NCBI RefSeq assembly: GCF_947507565.1
Contig: NC_089184.1
Location: 1,736,001-1,800,000 of the forward strand
Source: Oscarella lobularis
Taxonomy: Eukaryota > Porifera > Homoscleromorpha > Homosclerophorida > Oscarellidae
Length of the DNA stretch: 64,000 nucleotides
Direction: 5' to 3'
The notes beneath the pieces are model-generated. The model did no database searches. It was not told where the DNA came from and was given only the letters and a program-made list of their open reading frames with translations. This document shows positions 1-11,573 of the stretch, in pieces. Position numbers and translations under genes: made by a program. Position 1 is the stretch's first letter. Each line of letters begins with the position of its first letter.

Positions 1-280
1 TAGCACCTTCAAAGATGGCGTGGCCAGGCCCTCCCCCCCAGTTAATTAATATCACCAGTGAATGCATTTTAGCAATGGATTTGATAAATTCATTTTCTTG
101 CACCACAGATATACATGTACATGTCTATGTATATTATCTATCATTGCCTACCAGCATGAGAACTCTGTCGCTAACGTCGATATGCGTTGTCCTAGGAATT
201 GGGGTCGAGTCCCTAGATCTGCCTATGTTTATACATGCAACAGCTCGCGTGTGACGAGTCACTCAATCCGGCGGACACTG

Positions 281-1946
281 TCACGGTACGACAGTAACTA
301 GCGAAACTGCCGTAACGTTACCGACTCTGTTAGTCGCCGTTGCCGTGTATCGGCCCTTGTCATCGGACTGAATGCGTTTCACCTCGAGTGTGCCGTTTCT
401 TTTAACGAAAATGTGATCGCGTCGCTTTTTTAGGATTGATCCATCCGGCAGGGTCCACGAAACGATCGGATCAGGAGTGCCTTGCAATAGGTGAGCGCGT
501 ATGAAGAGACGGTCGCCTTCCTTGATGACGACTTTCTGACCAATGTCAATTGTCGTGAACGAAGGGGGAACAAAAAATTTCGGAAGAACTGTTTGAAGAA
601 AGACCAGAATTAGAAAATTATAAGGAAGATCGAAGCAGCATGCCTCCACAGGAATAGCATAGCTTCGGCGACGGCTTATCGAGATGCTGGCAATAGCTGT
701 CGTTGACTACAGCTCCTCCGCTCTTGACGTTAATGCAAAAAATAGAATCGCTTTGCCTCCCTAGATAAATAAAAGGTTGCCCCACGTGAACGATAGATAA
801 CCTTTCATTCAATGTAATCGTCTACCTGGTTCACACGTCGCTGGACAACCGATCCAGGTAATATTCCACCTAGGGAAGACAGACCATATACAAGCGAACA
901 ATTGAAGAACAAATTAGACGCACACCTGTAGCCTGCAATGCAGAAAGGAAGCTTAGCAAAAATAAACAGAAGCCCCCCACGGCGTCCTACTTAGAACGGT
1001 GACGGACGACGCGATCTTGTCTGCGCCTTCGACGTTCGAAGCCGTAACTTCGTAGTCGCCCTCATCGTTCAATGTAATGTTTGTAATCACCAGGGTTCCG
1101 TTGTGAATTTGCAATCGACCCGACGTCTCGCTGGAATTCAGCGTTCCGTTTCCGGGAAGCGACCACAAGAACGTCGGTGGCGGGAATCCCGGCTTGGCGA
1201 AATTCGTTTCAATCCATAGCGAATTGCCAGCGTAGATTTGGACATTTTGGCCAGCTTCAATAGTGATGTCGCCGCCGCGAATGGGTGGATTCTGTACAAA
1301 CGACGGCGGAACCTCAATCTGTGGCGGCTCTGCATGGAGAAAAAAGGTCATTGGAGAGAATCAAGGAAGTGCGAAGTCACCTGGGCACGGGATTCTGTTG
1401 CAAGGCTCCGGAAATGGAGTAGAAGGCTTGGTACTTCGATTGCAGTTGCGCTCGTCGACAGTACCCCACGGAGTAAAGCAGATAACAAGGGACGGTTTGA
1501 CGCCTGAGAAGACACGCGTTGTAAACGTGGGAGAGGAGAGTACAAGGCTACCGTTCGGTTCGCAAGTGTGGGTGCACGAACCAATGATTGTTCTCCAACT
1601 ATAGCATGAGAATCTGTTGCAAGGCTCTGGAGGTTGGTAAGGCGGTTTTGTGAACGAATCACAGATAATCTCCTCGACCGTGTTGCTTGGACCACGGCAG
1701 CGCCTGAGCGACAGTCTTTCGCCTGAGAAGACGCGTTGTCAAAGAGGGGAGACGAGACGAGAGGCTACGTACCACTCTCTCCGCAAATGTGGGAGCACGA
1801 ACCGATGACTCTTTCCCATCTTTAGGGCAGACAAACATTTTTCAAGTCGTTCATGTCTGTAACTCTCACTTTCACCTGAATAGCGGCTGAGCTGCTGCGA
1901 GTTCAAACGCGAGAAGAGCAGCCAAAGACCAGAAGAACAATGTCAT
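281..1946 (-). CDS. Secreted TSP1/Ig-domain protein (ADAMTSL/papilin-like)
   Basis: Eight exons join in phase on the minus strand: 1946-1876, 1819-1773, 1722-1552, 1503-1381, 1329-991, 869-826, 760-644 and 588-281. Exon 1 starts at ATG 1946 and encodes a hydrophobic signal peptide (MTLFFWSLAALLAF). Then follow two ADAMTS-type thrombospondin-1 repeats (WERVIGSCSHICGE and WRTIIGSCTHTCEPNG, with paired PCNR Cys motifs), an I-set Ig domain, a third TSP1 repeat (WIGCPATCEPG) and a second Ig domain ending in a TGA at 281. No membrane segment follows, so secretion to the extracellular matrix is inferred. TSP1 plus Ig is typical of ADAMTS-like proteins and papilin; no protease domain is seen. The intron after exon 7 would use a GC donor. 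The 3' end could extend by splicing at the GTACCG near the stop. The start is 99 bp from the divergent SWEET gene. Confidence 0.75.
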
Positions 1947-2045
1947 AGCTCTTCGTGAAAAGATGTACAGACACGGAACTGGCACTCTCTTTGTGTTCTG
2001 GTGATCACGTGCTAATAGCGATCTAGTTTCCCCGTATAATCGACG

Positions 2046-2969
2046 ATGGATTTCCTCAATTTCGTCTCTTGGCTTTGCATTTTGATAACGTTCGGATTCT
2101 ACTGTTCAGGATTGTACGTTGAAAAACCCGTCCGCGTTGTTCCGACTCGAATTCGTTGCGTTCAGCTCAACGTGCCAGCAGTTTCGAGCGAACAAGAGCA
2201 CAGGCGACGTCCCTATACTCCCTTTTCTCGCCACGGCCATAAAGTGAGATAAGAAAATTCGGTATGGAGAAGAGAGATCGATTGCATTCTCCAGCGCGGC
2301 CCTTTGGATATCGTATGGGACACTGAAAGAGGACCGTACTCTCATTTTAATCAATACCTTCGGACTTTTACTTCAGCTCGTCTACATTGCCGTCTACTTC
2401 ATTTACACGGCAAATAGAGTGAGTCTCGCCGAATATAAATAATAATAATTAAAATTTTTACCTACCATAGTCATTTGCGAGAAATCGCATTCTAATGGCC
2501 GGTTTTGTCGGCTGTTCTCTTCTCACCTACGCCAGATATGTCAACTCCGTGTCGCGGGAATCGGCAATTTTTCAAATGGGATTCACATGCAATGTCATGT
2601 GCGTTCTCATGTTTGCATCGCCTCTCTCGACTGTGGTCTGTTCCCAATAGCGACAACTCTGAAGTGAAATGATTTTTTTCGATTAATTACCCCGCCCCTA
2701 GGCTCTCGTCATACGAACCAAGTCGACGAAGTCCATGTCGTTTCTTCTATCGCTTGCCACAACGGCGATGGGCGGCTGCTGGTTTCTATATGGAACGCTT
2801 GTCGGTGATCCATTTGTACAGGTAACTACTATACTCACGTACTCATCTCTTATATAAGGATGTTTGCCTAAAGATTCCTAATGCTCTGGGCACAATTCTC
2901 GGTGGTGTGCAGTTGCTGTTGTTTGCTCGCTATGGACTGAGATCGGAGCCAACGTCCTTGCCCTTGTAG
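2046..2969 (+). CDS. SWEET1: SWEET-family sugar transporter
   Basis: Six exons join in frame: 2046-2113, 2166-2243, 2295-2418, 2471-2635, 2702-2821 and 2859-2969. They give a protein of about 220 residues, the usual SWEET length. Two MtN3/saliva repeats are visible. The first contains GDVPILPFLATAINAALW and then WISYGTLKEDRTLILINT, which fits the first triple-helix bundle and linker of animal SWEET1. The second contains TKSTKSMSFLLSLATTAMGG, WFLYGTLVGDPFVQ and PNALGTILGGVQLLLFARY. SWEETs are seven-helix uniporters that pass mono- and disaccharides down their gradient across plasma or Golgi membranes. The substrate cannot be read from sequence. Introns are about 37-66 bp. Confidence 0.9.
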
Positions 2970-3685
2970 CCGTACCAGACAATTATACTTAGTAATACTA
3001 CAAATTGGGTTTTGTAAAGACATGCTCACATGAAAGATAAATAAAAATAAAGAAATACCTACGTCAATCTCTCTCTGTGGCGAGATCGTATGCTCTATAC
3101 TTCGTACTGGCAAAGATATGATATGAGAGGCGGAGGAAGTCTTCCCTTCAGGATGTCTCGCGCTTTTGACATGCAGTCCACGCCTATTGCCGTGCAAATG
3201 GAGATTCGACATAAACAAGTCAAAGTCCACGGTTTCTCTAAAGTTCTTGTGAAAATTAGAGACTGTGAGCAAACTCGCACTTGGTACCCTTTTCTAATTT
3301 TTCCATTAATGCTATTGACTTTGAATTTTCTCCTCGCCGCTCGAATGCCATAGAAGAAGGCGTATATCCCATCTTAGACACATATCTTATTGTTGAAGTG
3401 GATAGACTACAGTACCGTTCAAAATTGGCATGCATTGTCATACTCTAGTGCTGGCGAGCCACGTGCGTATTTTTTGGGATGGGTGAGCGGGGTGGGGTCA
3501 CTTAAAACTTTTGAACGGTAACGTATGTCATCTTCTCACCGTATCCTTTTGCCTCGTTTGAGCCCCGTGTTCCACCAGTACTCTAACCATTCTAGTGTGA
3601 TCATTTCTTGCCGCCCAATGCAAAGGAGAACGTCCGCCCTGAGAAGGAGGACCAAGGTAGAAGGAAACTGCTCTTGTAGATTATG
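2970..3685. other. Intergenic region without a recognised gene
   Basis: This lies between the SWEET stop and the ankyrin gene stop, so two genes converge on it. Only short open frames occur, with no recognisable domain or convincing splice-linked exons. It probably holds the two 3' untranslated regions. An AATAAA-like stretch lies near 3040. Confidence 0.5.
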
Positions 3686-4614
3686 CTACACTAGTACTTT
3701 GGTAAGTGAGTGAACGCAGCCTCCGTGTCTGAGCAGTAGTTGAGCCACGGAAATGCGATTAAAAAAGGCAGCAAGATGCAGAGGACTTTCTCCACACTGC
3801 CGCAAATGCAAGCATAGCAACCAAACAATAATACAAACAAGGAGGTGCAATACCAAGCTTTGAGCATTCACATCGGCTCCCAATTTTAGAAATAGACGGA
3901 CAAGAGAAAGACTGCCTTTTCTTACGGCAATGTGCAGAACATTCTCTTCATCGCACTACAATAGAGAGAAAAATTCGTTCAAAACGAAGACGACGCGTTT
4001 ACGCAACATGTACTAGAGAGGGCAAATTAACGTTGATAGCTCCATCACACAGTGCAAGAGTTCTCGTGGTCTCTTCCGAACAATTGCTGACAGCCAAGTG
4101 AAAAGCAGTGAACCCAGCCTAGATATAAAATAAATATCACGAGGCTTGCCTTATCAATATGTTGCCTATCTCAAATATTCAATAACCTTGTTGTAGTGGG
4201 CAAGAGACGACCCATTCTGGAGCAAAATCGTCATCAATTCCATCTGCTGCTGCGGTCTCTTTCCGAGTTTCGTGCAACAGTGAAGTGCAGTGTCACCCGC
4301 CTGTAAACAACTCCCATTTCCTATATAAACAACACTCCGCCTCTAATCGTAATTCCTACTGCATCTTCTTCGTCTACGTTAGCTCCGTGCTTCAATAGGA
4401 GTCGCACGATGTCGATTTGGTAGCGATTTACAGCCCAAATAAGAGCAGGCGCTCTTGTACGACGATCCTAGGCCTGTCTGCTTGACTCAGGTAAACCGTT
4501 CTCGAAATTATTTCTTTACCATGCAAACGTTGGGATCCGCTCGCTCGTCAAGAAGAGCAGACACTGCATTTGCTTGCTTTGCTTTGATTGCCGCTGCAAG
4601 GCTGCGATAGCTCA
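3686..4614 (-). CDS. Small ankyrin-repeat protein
   Basis: Exons on the minus strand begin at ATG 4614 (MSYRSLAAAIKAKQANAV) and end at a TAG at 3686. Each short exon carries about one ankyrin repeat: APALIWAVNRYQIDIVRLLL with KHGANVDEEDA; AGDTALHCCTKLGKRPQQ with LMTILLQNGSSLAHYNK; AGFTAFHLAVSN; ENVLHIAVRKGSLSLVRLFL with KLGADVNAQ; and CGESPLHLAAFFNRISVAQL. The protein consists almost wholly of five to six ankyrin repeats (roughly 230 residues) with no other domain, so it is probably a cytosolic or nuclear protein-interaction module. The partner is unknown and I cannot assign an orthologue. Its start lies 93 bp from the divergent RSU1 start. Confidence 0.75.
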
Positions 4615-4707
4615 TTCAGTTTCGAGCGATTTTCGTCTACTTGTTGACATTTAGCCGGGATTCCAAACGTCCCGGACGCGCAACGCTATTTCTTCGTTTT
4701 TTCCGCG

Positions 4708-6038
4708 ATGGCGAAGTCAATCAAGAAAGTGATCGCCGATACGAAGAAACGACAGCACTTTGAACTAGACTTGGACAGTCGCGGACTCGAAGACCTTCTA
4801 GAAATACCGGAAATATGTGAGAGCGAATCTCTAAACGAACCCCCAGCCTCCTCAACTCCCTTTTCCGCTAGTCCAATGTTCGAAGTTGACTCGACTCACC
4901 TTATCGCATAACAAACTTCCCTGTGAGTCGAAGAAAAGACGTTCGTTCAGTGAGCGAGGGGGAAGTCTTCTTCTCTTGACTTTTACAGCGTTACCTCCCA
5001 ATATCATCGATCTCTCGAATCTGGAAAGTCTCAATCTGTTTGACAATCACATCGAGGTAGGCCAACCAGACTGCAGGGCCGCAACACAGACAATTCCGCT
5101 CACAGGACCTCCCTTCGACTATCAGTGGACTCTTGAGACTGAAGCACTTGAACTTGGGGTGAGTGAACTGGCAGACGAAAGGGATCCTGATTATTCAGTC
5201 GTTTTTAGTATGAATCGTCTGAAGATGCTGCCTCGAGGATTCGGCTCGTTTCCCGTGCTCGAAGTGCTCGATCTCACGTACAATAATCTCAAGTCTCTTC
5301 CCAGTCATTTCTTTCTTTTGAGTCAGATATGCAAGCGGCGCGATTAGTTTGATTGGGCGGGCAACAACGACCTTTCTTTTGTTTCAGCGCAACTGCGTGC
5401 CCTCTATCTCGGCGACAACGATATAACGGAATTGTCGCCCGAGTTTGCGCAACTGACTAACCTACAAATAGTGAGTGACAGAACAAGACATAATTTAATA
5501 AATTCGAATATTCAAAGTACCATAAACGCTGGTAGTGAATTAAGCTTGAATCTGACGCCTGCTATAAAAAGATTATTTATTAATGGTCTTCTAGCTCGTT
5601 TTGAGAGATAACGACATTGAAGAGCTACCACCAGAAATAGGCAAACTGACGAAGCTCAAAGAACTTCATTTGCAATGCAATCAGTTGGCCTATTTCCCAC
5701 CTGAACTTGGTATAAGACTAACCAATTAATTAGTATTTCTAAAGTCTTATTTGACTGTGTAGCAAAGCTCAACTTCTACGACAGCGCTCGGTCCGTTTTT
5801 CGAGCCGAAGGAAACCCACTGCTTCCCGACTTGCAAGAAAAACTGAAAATCGGACCCAAGCACGTTTTGGAGTACCTTCAAACGGCCCCATACGCGAGGC
5901 AAAAACAATTAGAGTCAATACATACTATTATTAATACTTCTGCCATATAGGACAATGGACTGTTTCAGGGCGGCGCCCGACAAGCCTATGGTTGAAAAAG
6001 ACAAGACATTGAAAAAAAGCCGAGCTCACAAAACGTGA
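4708..6038 (+). CDS. RSU1: Ras suppressor protein 1, leucine-rich repeat adaptor
   Basis: Starts at ATG 4708 with MAKSIKKVIADTKKRQ, the RSU1 N-terminus. Leucine-rich repeats follow across several exons: LTRLTLSHNKLP, LPPNIIDLSNLESLNLFDNH, then MNRLKMLPRGFGSFPVLEVL with DLTYNNLKSLP, LRALYLGDNDITELSPEF, LVLRDNDIEELPPEIGKLTK with LKELHLQCNQLAYFPPEL. The C-terminal part (GNPLLPDLQEKLKIGPKHVL with EYLQTAPYAR) and a basic tail ending at TGA 6038 are also RSU1-like. RSU1 binds PINCH in the ILK-PINCH-parvin complex at integrin adhesions and was first found as a suppressor of Ras transformation. Its presence is consistent with integrin adhesion machinery. The start is 93 bp from the divergent ankyrin gene. 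Confidence 0.92.
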
Positions 6039-6074
6039 GGAACAGCTTTTGTGAGGGAGGGGGGAGCAAGTCAG

Positions 6075-6077
<3 letters not shown>

Positions 6078-6156
<79 letters not shown>
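6078..6156. repeat. (CT)n microsatellite
   Basis: An almost pure run of about 39 CT dinucleotides lies between the convergent ends of RSU1 and the HCN channel gene. It starts 40 bp after the RSU1 stop, so it probably falls in the RSU1 3' untranslated region or just beyond. Confidence 0.97.
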
Positions 6157-6158
<2 letters not shown>

Positions 6159-6326
6159 GCAACGTGTACTCTCTCTTCCCTTTTAGCGCTTAGCCATTTC
6201 ATAGATCCTAACTACGGCAAACTAACCCAATATCAAACACTAGGAATTATTGGGACGATAGATCTAGATCTAGAGAGAGAAGGGGAAGTTAAGTGTAAAT
6301 TAGTTGCGTGTCGAATTAAATGTTTT

Positions 6327-8564
6327 TCAACTGACACTCCCCCGATCGCGCGCCATCGCTTTCTCTCGCATGCTCTTAGTCAGTTTGACGAGCCGCTCGG
6401 CGGCGACTTTCTCCATCGCCAATCGTATGTCGGGAAACTCGTCGAGAACGTCGTTGAAGTGTTCCATCGAAAGCGAGTAGAGATCGCAGACGGTGATCGC
6501 CTTGATCGTCGCCGAGCGTCGACTGCGACGGAGTAGGCATATTTCGCCGAAATAGGAACCGTCGGTGAGCGACGTGCAGACGTCGCCGCGTTCGTCGATC
6601 ACGTCGACGATTCCCTCGCGTATGAAGTACATTTTGTGTCCGATCGTTCCCACTTGGACGATGACGTCGTCCGGGAGAAAGACCTCGAAGCGGAGTCGAG
6701 TGACGATCAGCTGTACGAAGTACGGATCGGCGTCTTGGAATAGGGGAACCGATTGGACGAGACCGTTGCAATTGTAGCTGGCCAGTTCCTAGAGTGTAGC
6801 AATAAAAAAAAAGAATAGTTTTTTCTCTGGACTTTTGTGTTACCGTTCGTAGGCTGTCTGAGAGTTCCGATATGATTTCGTCTTCGTTGAAAAACTTTCC
6901 TTGGTACTTGTGAGAGAAGTAGTTGAGTATGCGATTTCTCGTGTGCATGGGCAGCTTCCGACAACGCATGTACTCTTCCACTTGACTGAGCTACAACGCA
7001 CTGCTATTGGGCTAAGAGTTGAGAGCCAATGGTGTCGTACCTTCTGTTGATAGAGTCGACTCGGTGAATTGGCCGTGAGCACGTGCGACGATATGTGACC
7101 GATAAATAAAGCGTAGAACGAAGCGCCGATCATCATGCTGATTATTGTCAGCCAGGCGTCGGACACGTTCATAGGCGGAAATCGTCCGTAGCCAATGCAG
7201 AGCATGTGCGAAAGCGACTTGAAGAGCGACCACGTGTACGCCGTACCAACGGGAGCATTCTGAAAACCAAAGAGTTGGGGAAAAGGAGATGGTATGGGCA
7301 TGCTTACCTGAAGATGATTAATTGCGACCCACGAGTCTTCGGGAAAGCCTTGCAAGTAGGGCACCATGTACTGAAGGCAACCGCTCCAATGAGCCAGTAA
7401 TAGCATCATTCCAATCAGTTTTAGAATGCGAAATACAGCCTTGGTTATGTTGAAGATCTGAAACGGAGAAAAGAGGCTGTAACATGACGGAAATTGCTAC
7501 CGGCACGGCCTAACATACAGTGATTAAAAGCCATAGGAACTTTGTAGGAGACTGTATCTGCTACTACATATTCTACAGCATCTCTTACGTACCTCTTCCC
7601 ATTGGTCGAAGAATCGCATGAGTCGCGAGAGTCGCAGCAATCGCAGAAGACTCAACAACTTAGCCAAACGCAATACCTTGAGCGCTTTTGACGCTCGCAA
7701 CAGATGCGAGACATTATCGCTGTAGCTCTCGTCATCGAGAAATATATTTACAATATTATCGATAGGCAACGACGCGACGGCGTCGAGAACGAACCACGTC
7801 TTCAAATAGCGAATCGCAATCGCTTTCGAATCGAGATTGACGATTTCGTGCGAATGGCCGTCGGTCAGAAATCCCGTTCGAAAATTGACGACGACGTCTA
7901 GCAAAAAAACGATGTCGGTCAACGAATTCAAGACGATCCAGTGCGTCGAGAGTTTCTGGTCGCTGAAGAAAGCGATGACGAGAGGCAATAGGATGAGATT
8001 CAGAGCGAGAATGATCAACGTCAAAATGTCCCAGTACATGCGAAAGACGCTGCACGGATGTATGATCCACGGCGACGATCGCTGCTGGCGTTCCTGCTCG
8101 CTCTCGATCGCACGTCGACTGCCGAACAATTTCAACGACATTTTATTGTCGGCGACGGAAAACCACGACGTTATGAACGTCGTCGATTTTTTCTTCGGTA
8201 CGTTCAAGTCGAGGAGGTGACTGCCGCCTCTTCGGTTCAATCGTGCGATTTTGAATGGGGGAAACGTTTGAGAGGGCGACTGATTTTCCGCCTCTTCGTT
8301 TTCCTCGTCTTCTTCCTCTAAATTGCCTAACATCTGCGCTGATGATCGAAAGCGAGATATCGGCAATGATGGCATTGATCTTCCGATCGTTGCGCGGCTT
8401 AGATTATATCGGCCCTTTTCTTCGTCGTCATTCGTGCTCTTTTCTTCCGGAGCGCACTGATTCGGTCGGCGAATGTTTCTGAAAAAAGACGAGAAACGAT
8501 TGAGGACGTTTCCTGTCGTTCTCGTTGATTTGGACGTCTCGACGCCGCTCGAATGTGTTGCCAT
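6327..8564 (-). CDS. HCN: HCN-type cyclic-nucleotide-gated cation channel
   Basis: Five exons: 8564-7593, 7457-7308, 7259-7039, 6990-6844 and 6788-6327. After a polar N-terminus of about 150 residues the six-helix core begins. S4 is rich in basic residues (LRASKALKVLRLAKLLSLLR with LLRLSRLMRFFDQWEE), as in HCN channels. The pore carries CIGYGRFPP, the C-I-GYG filter typical of HCN. The C-linker (QVEEYMRCRKLPMHTRNRIL, NYFSHKYQGKFFNEDEI) and the cyclic-nucleotide-binding domain (VGTIGHKMYFIREG, DGSYFGEICLLRRSRRSATI) are complete. The protein ends at TGA 6327, soon after the CNBD. HCN channels carry hyperpolarisation-activated Na+/K+ current at the plasma membrane, tuned by cAMP. Function in an animal without nerves, if this is a sponge, would be in other excitable or ciliated cells. 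Confidence 0.93.
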
Positions 8565-8983
8565 GGACGGGGTCTCTCTCTCTTTTGTTCACATGTTCTC
8601 GCCCCGTATGTTCGAACGTTTTTCGCCAAATCTCACTTATTCCATTGCGAAAAGCCAGCTTTTCTGCTAAGGAGAAACTTCTAAACATGAGGCGCGACAG
8701 CGCCACGCCTATAGCTCGATATACCGAACCTTGTAGCTCCCTCTACTGGACTACTGAACCTTTTACACACCAGCAATTGATGGCTGCATTTGACAGCCCC
8801 TCGCATCATGCTGAGACGATTGGGACGCCCGTTCGAGTGCTACGCTGAAGAGACTGCATGCATGCGCGATCGCGCGCAGGCACGTGATCTCGTGCCAGGC
8901 TCGTGCGAGCATTTGCAGCACTACTGTACCACTTTGCATTTATCTTCCAGTCTAACCGTGACGAGTGTAAAACGTTTATTTAC

Positions 8984-9036
8984 CTAATCAAAAAGTGAGT
9001 CTTGCGCTAGCAAAAAATGTCTCATCAATCAATCAG
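8984..9036 (+). repeat. Dispersed repeat, copy 1
   Basis: Begins CTAATCAAAAA, then AGTCTTGCGCTAGCAA, then a CTCATCAATCAATCA end. A near-identical block lies in the same orientation at 11312-11372. The copies differ by small indels and a few substitutions. Confidence 0.75.
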
Positions 9037-9053
9037 ATCGAGGCCCTAAGTAG

Positions 9054-9054
<1 letters not shown>

Positions 9055-9085
<31 letters not shown>
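9055..9085. repeat. (TA)n microsatellite
   Basis: A run of about 15 TA dinucleotides, just downstream of the first copy of the dispersed repeat. Confidence 0.95.
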
Positions 9086-9086
<1 letters not shown>

Positions 9087-11311
9087 TTTATGTGACTGGC
9101 TCCCACTTGCATATACGGTACCCAAAGTCTTCACCATAGAGCCTTCTATCCCATGCAGAATGACGAAGAATCTCAGTTCACAGCCGGTAAGAGGAATGAC
9201 GGACTTGTCTGGCAAATCAACGGGAAGGATGTCATAGCTATCTTACCCAATAATAATACTGCGGTAATGACGACGTGGCAAACAACAGATTTCGATGTGA
9301 TGACAGAGAAACTTAATTTAGACTCCCATTCTCCTTTGATTTGCCCATTCTCCTTTGATTTGCCTGATGTCGATCCTTTCCCCCGATAGATATGCCCAAT
9401 CGGTTGCCCCTGGAGATTAGTCAAACGTCAGTAGATTTTCTGCCGTTTAGATAAGATGCACTCATCTACACAAAAGCTAGTCAGCGTACTGTACAATGCT
9501 GGGCTCGCGCCTCCGAGTCGGAACTGACTCGGAGCCGACAACGACTAGGGCCCCCCCTTCGTGTTTACCTCGATTGAGCTCCCGCGAGCTTTCGCGAGGC
9601 TTGTTAAATGACCACGGATACTTTAGCATCCGTGAAATGACGTCCGTCGTTCTTCCGCATGCAGCCTTCGTGTCCGCCATATTGTTTCGAGCGGCGAGCT
9701 AGGAGCCGAGGACTTCTATCGTCGCGATGCTCGCTCGGTTCATCGCGTAGACCATCCGAAACGACGTTTTCGGTCAACTAAATTGTTCCGAGACTGCTCG
9801 CGAAGGCATATAAATGGAGAAAATCACAGTAACATCGCCATTTGACATACGAAGCCGGGAATTTTACTCGCGCGGGACGCGGAGACCCTACGAAAAGAAG
9901 AGAAATGCGTCTAGCCGTGAAAATCATTATCCAAATGAAAATACGATACACGTGGTCGGCAAATCGCTCGAACAACGAAGAGCCGCCATGTTTTTTAGCG
10001 CCTAAATCGAAGTATAGAATTCGGTCACGCAAAGAGCACATGAAAAGTTAGCGCGAATTTCAAAAGCAAATCAGCGTATCGTTGCCTTGGCGAATTCATC
10101 ACAGTGAGGTCACCAGCGGATGTTGCGTCATCTTCCATATAAAAGCGACTGGAGCACGCTCGATCTTCAGTCTTGCTAAAGGGTGGGGGATGCCAACGGG
10201 TTGAACCCTTGAGGCTGATCGTGAGCTGGGAAAGCTGGTTGTTGGTCATCAAAGCGTTTAACGTCTTCTTGTCGATCCTCACTGAAACTGCTAGGCACAG
10301 TGGATGGGCGTCGCTTTGCGGCGCTAAGATCGGCACTGGGGGTCAAAAGGGTCGTGGACGGCTTGAGTTGCGAAGTCAGGCGTTCCGCGCTAAAGCCGAG
10401 CGGGCGTCTGGCTAAGGTTTGCCACTTACTGCCAAAGAAACGTGTGGGGGCCCAGTGTCTCGTGGTATTTCCTCACTCGGATTAGTAACTTATACCCGAA
10501 AGATGACCCGACCCCCAGGACAATAAACGCTGGCCCTCAATCGGTGGACTCGGCAATCGTTTCGTAAGTCCTCTCCTGACACGGTAGGCTCGTTTCCTAT
10601 CAAGCGAAAGTCTACGGCCTCTCTGGGGCCCCGGTACGACGCGGTCGGGGGGACGGTGTGGGAGAGCCGTTCTCGATCCAGGCCGTACCGGTCGTGTTCA
10701 GGCTGTTGAAGCAAGGTCTCGCTCTCAAAATTTTTGGGTCACTAACTGCGTTCGAACCTCCACGTGGTGTGACCTGGATAATGCCAATGCGAACGCATTG
10801 CAAAAAGGTACGTACACGGGCAGATTGAACAGATTTTATCGTTTCTTTTTTAGGTCTCTACATGAAGGCGACTAGGACGTCGGCTCGGCGAGCCAAAAAG
10901 CCGCTCGAACAGACAGGATTTTATAGTTAATAATTAATTGCTTGTTTTTGCATGTGTTCAGTAGTCTAGTCCGCGCTTCGATTGCATTTTCTTCGTGTAC
11001 GATCAGGCTGTACGATTTTTTCGCGTTTGCGCAGAAGAGTCCCGTACAAAACGTCGAAATCGTCGCTGTTCGTTCGATGTCCTGTTGGTCTTGCGGCTCT
11101 TGCCTACGCTTCGTCCCGTTTCTATCGCTCGGACCCAAATAAAAGCTTTCCGAGACGAACTAAACGCGATATCGACACATCAGTTTGCCATCGGGGAAAA
11201 CGCCACTCGAAAGCCTCTTCAATTACTGCACCGAGGCCCCCTCGACCCTCAAAAAGCTTTGTCCTTGGCCTAGCTACATGTAAGTCAGACCAACAAAGGT
11301 TGTGTAATTTA

Positions 11312-11372
11312 GCTAATCAAAAAAAGTGTGAGTCTTGCACTAGCAAGAAAAAATGGCTCCTCAATCAATCAA
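11312..11372 (+). repeat. Dispersed repeat, copy 2
   Basis: CTAATCAAAAAAAGTGTG, then AGTCTTGCACTAGCAAG and a TCCTCAATCAATCA end. It parallels 8984-9036. Two copies bracketing 2.3 kb of unannotated DNA could be the ends of an insertion or members of a short dispersed family. Confidence 0.75.
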
Positions 11373-11573
11373 GTCTTCGCTATGCTGTTCACCAAAGGAA
11401 AAGTTGCACTATAAAGAACGCTCCCGTGACTACACAGAGCAGAAACGGCGCTGACAGGCAACACGTTTCGAACGTCTGTACAATAGCGAGAATCGCGAAA
11501 AGAAATTCTTTTTAGAAGCTGCCCGGACGAGCAGCTGTAAACATTCAAAGAGCCCTGGCGTTACAAAAACGTA

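Larger units (their letters stand above)
8565..11573. other. 3-kb gene-poor region with repeats
   Basis: No exon chain with a recognisable domain was found between the HCN start and the SCAP stop. It holds a (TA)n tract near 9055-9085, a perfect hairpin at 9511-9534, a dispersed direct repeat (8984-9036 and 11312-11372), TATA-like ATATAAAAG near 10138, and a GC-rich stretch at 10300-10700. Open frames at 9153-9389 and 10982-11515 match nothing I know with confidence. It may include untranslated exons, a degraded mobile element or a non-coding transcript. Confidence 0.5.

Noticed and set aside
6051-6536. Open frame with a long Ser-Leu repeat
   Set aside because: It is the translation of the (CT)n microsatellite and runs antisense into the HCN coding exon.
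10982-11515. 177-residue open frame on the plus strand
   Set aside because: Composition is Arg/Ser/Cys-rich, no domain recognised, overlaps other frames and contains a dispersed repeat; more likely chance.
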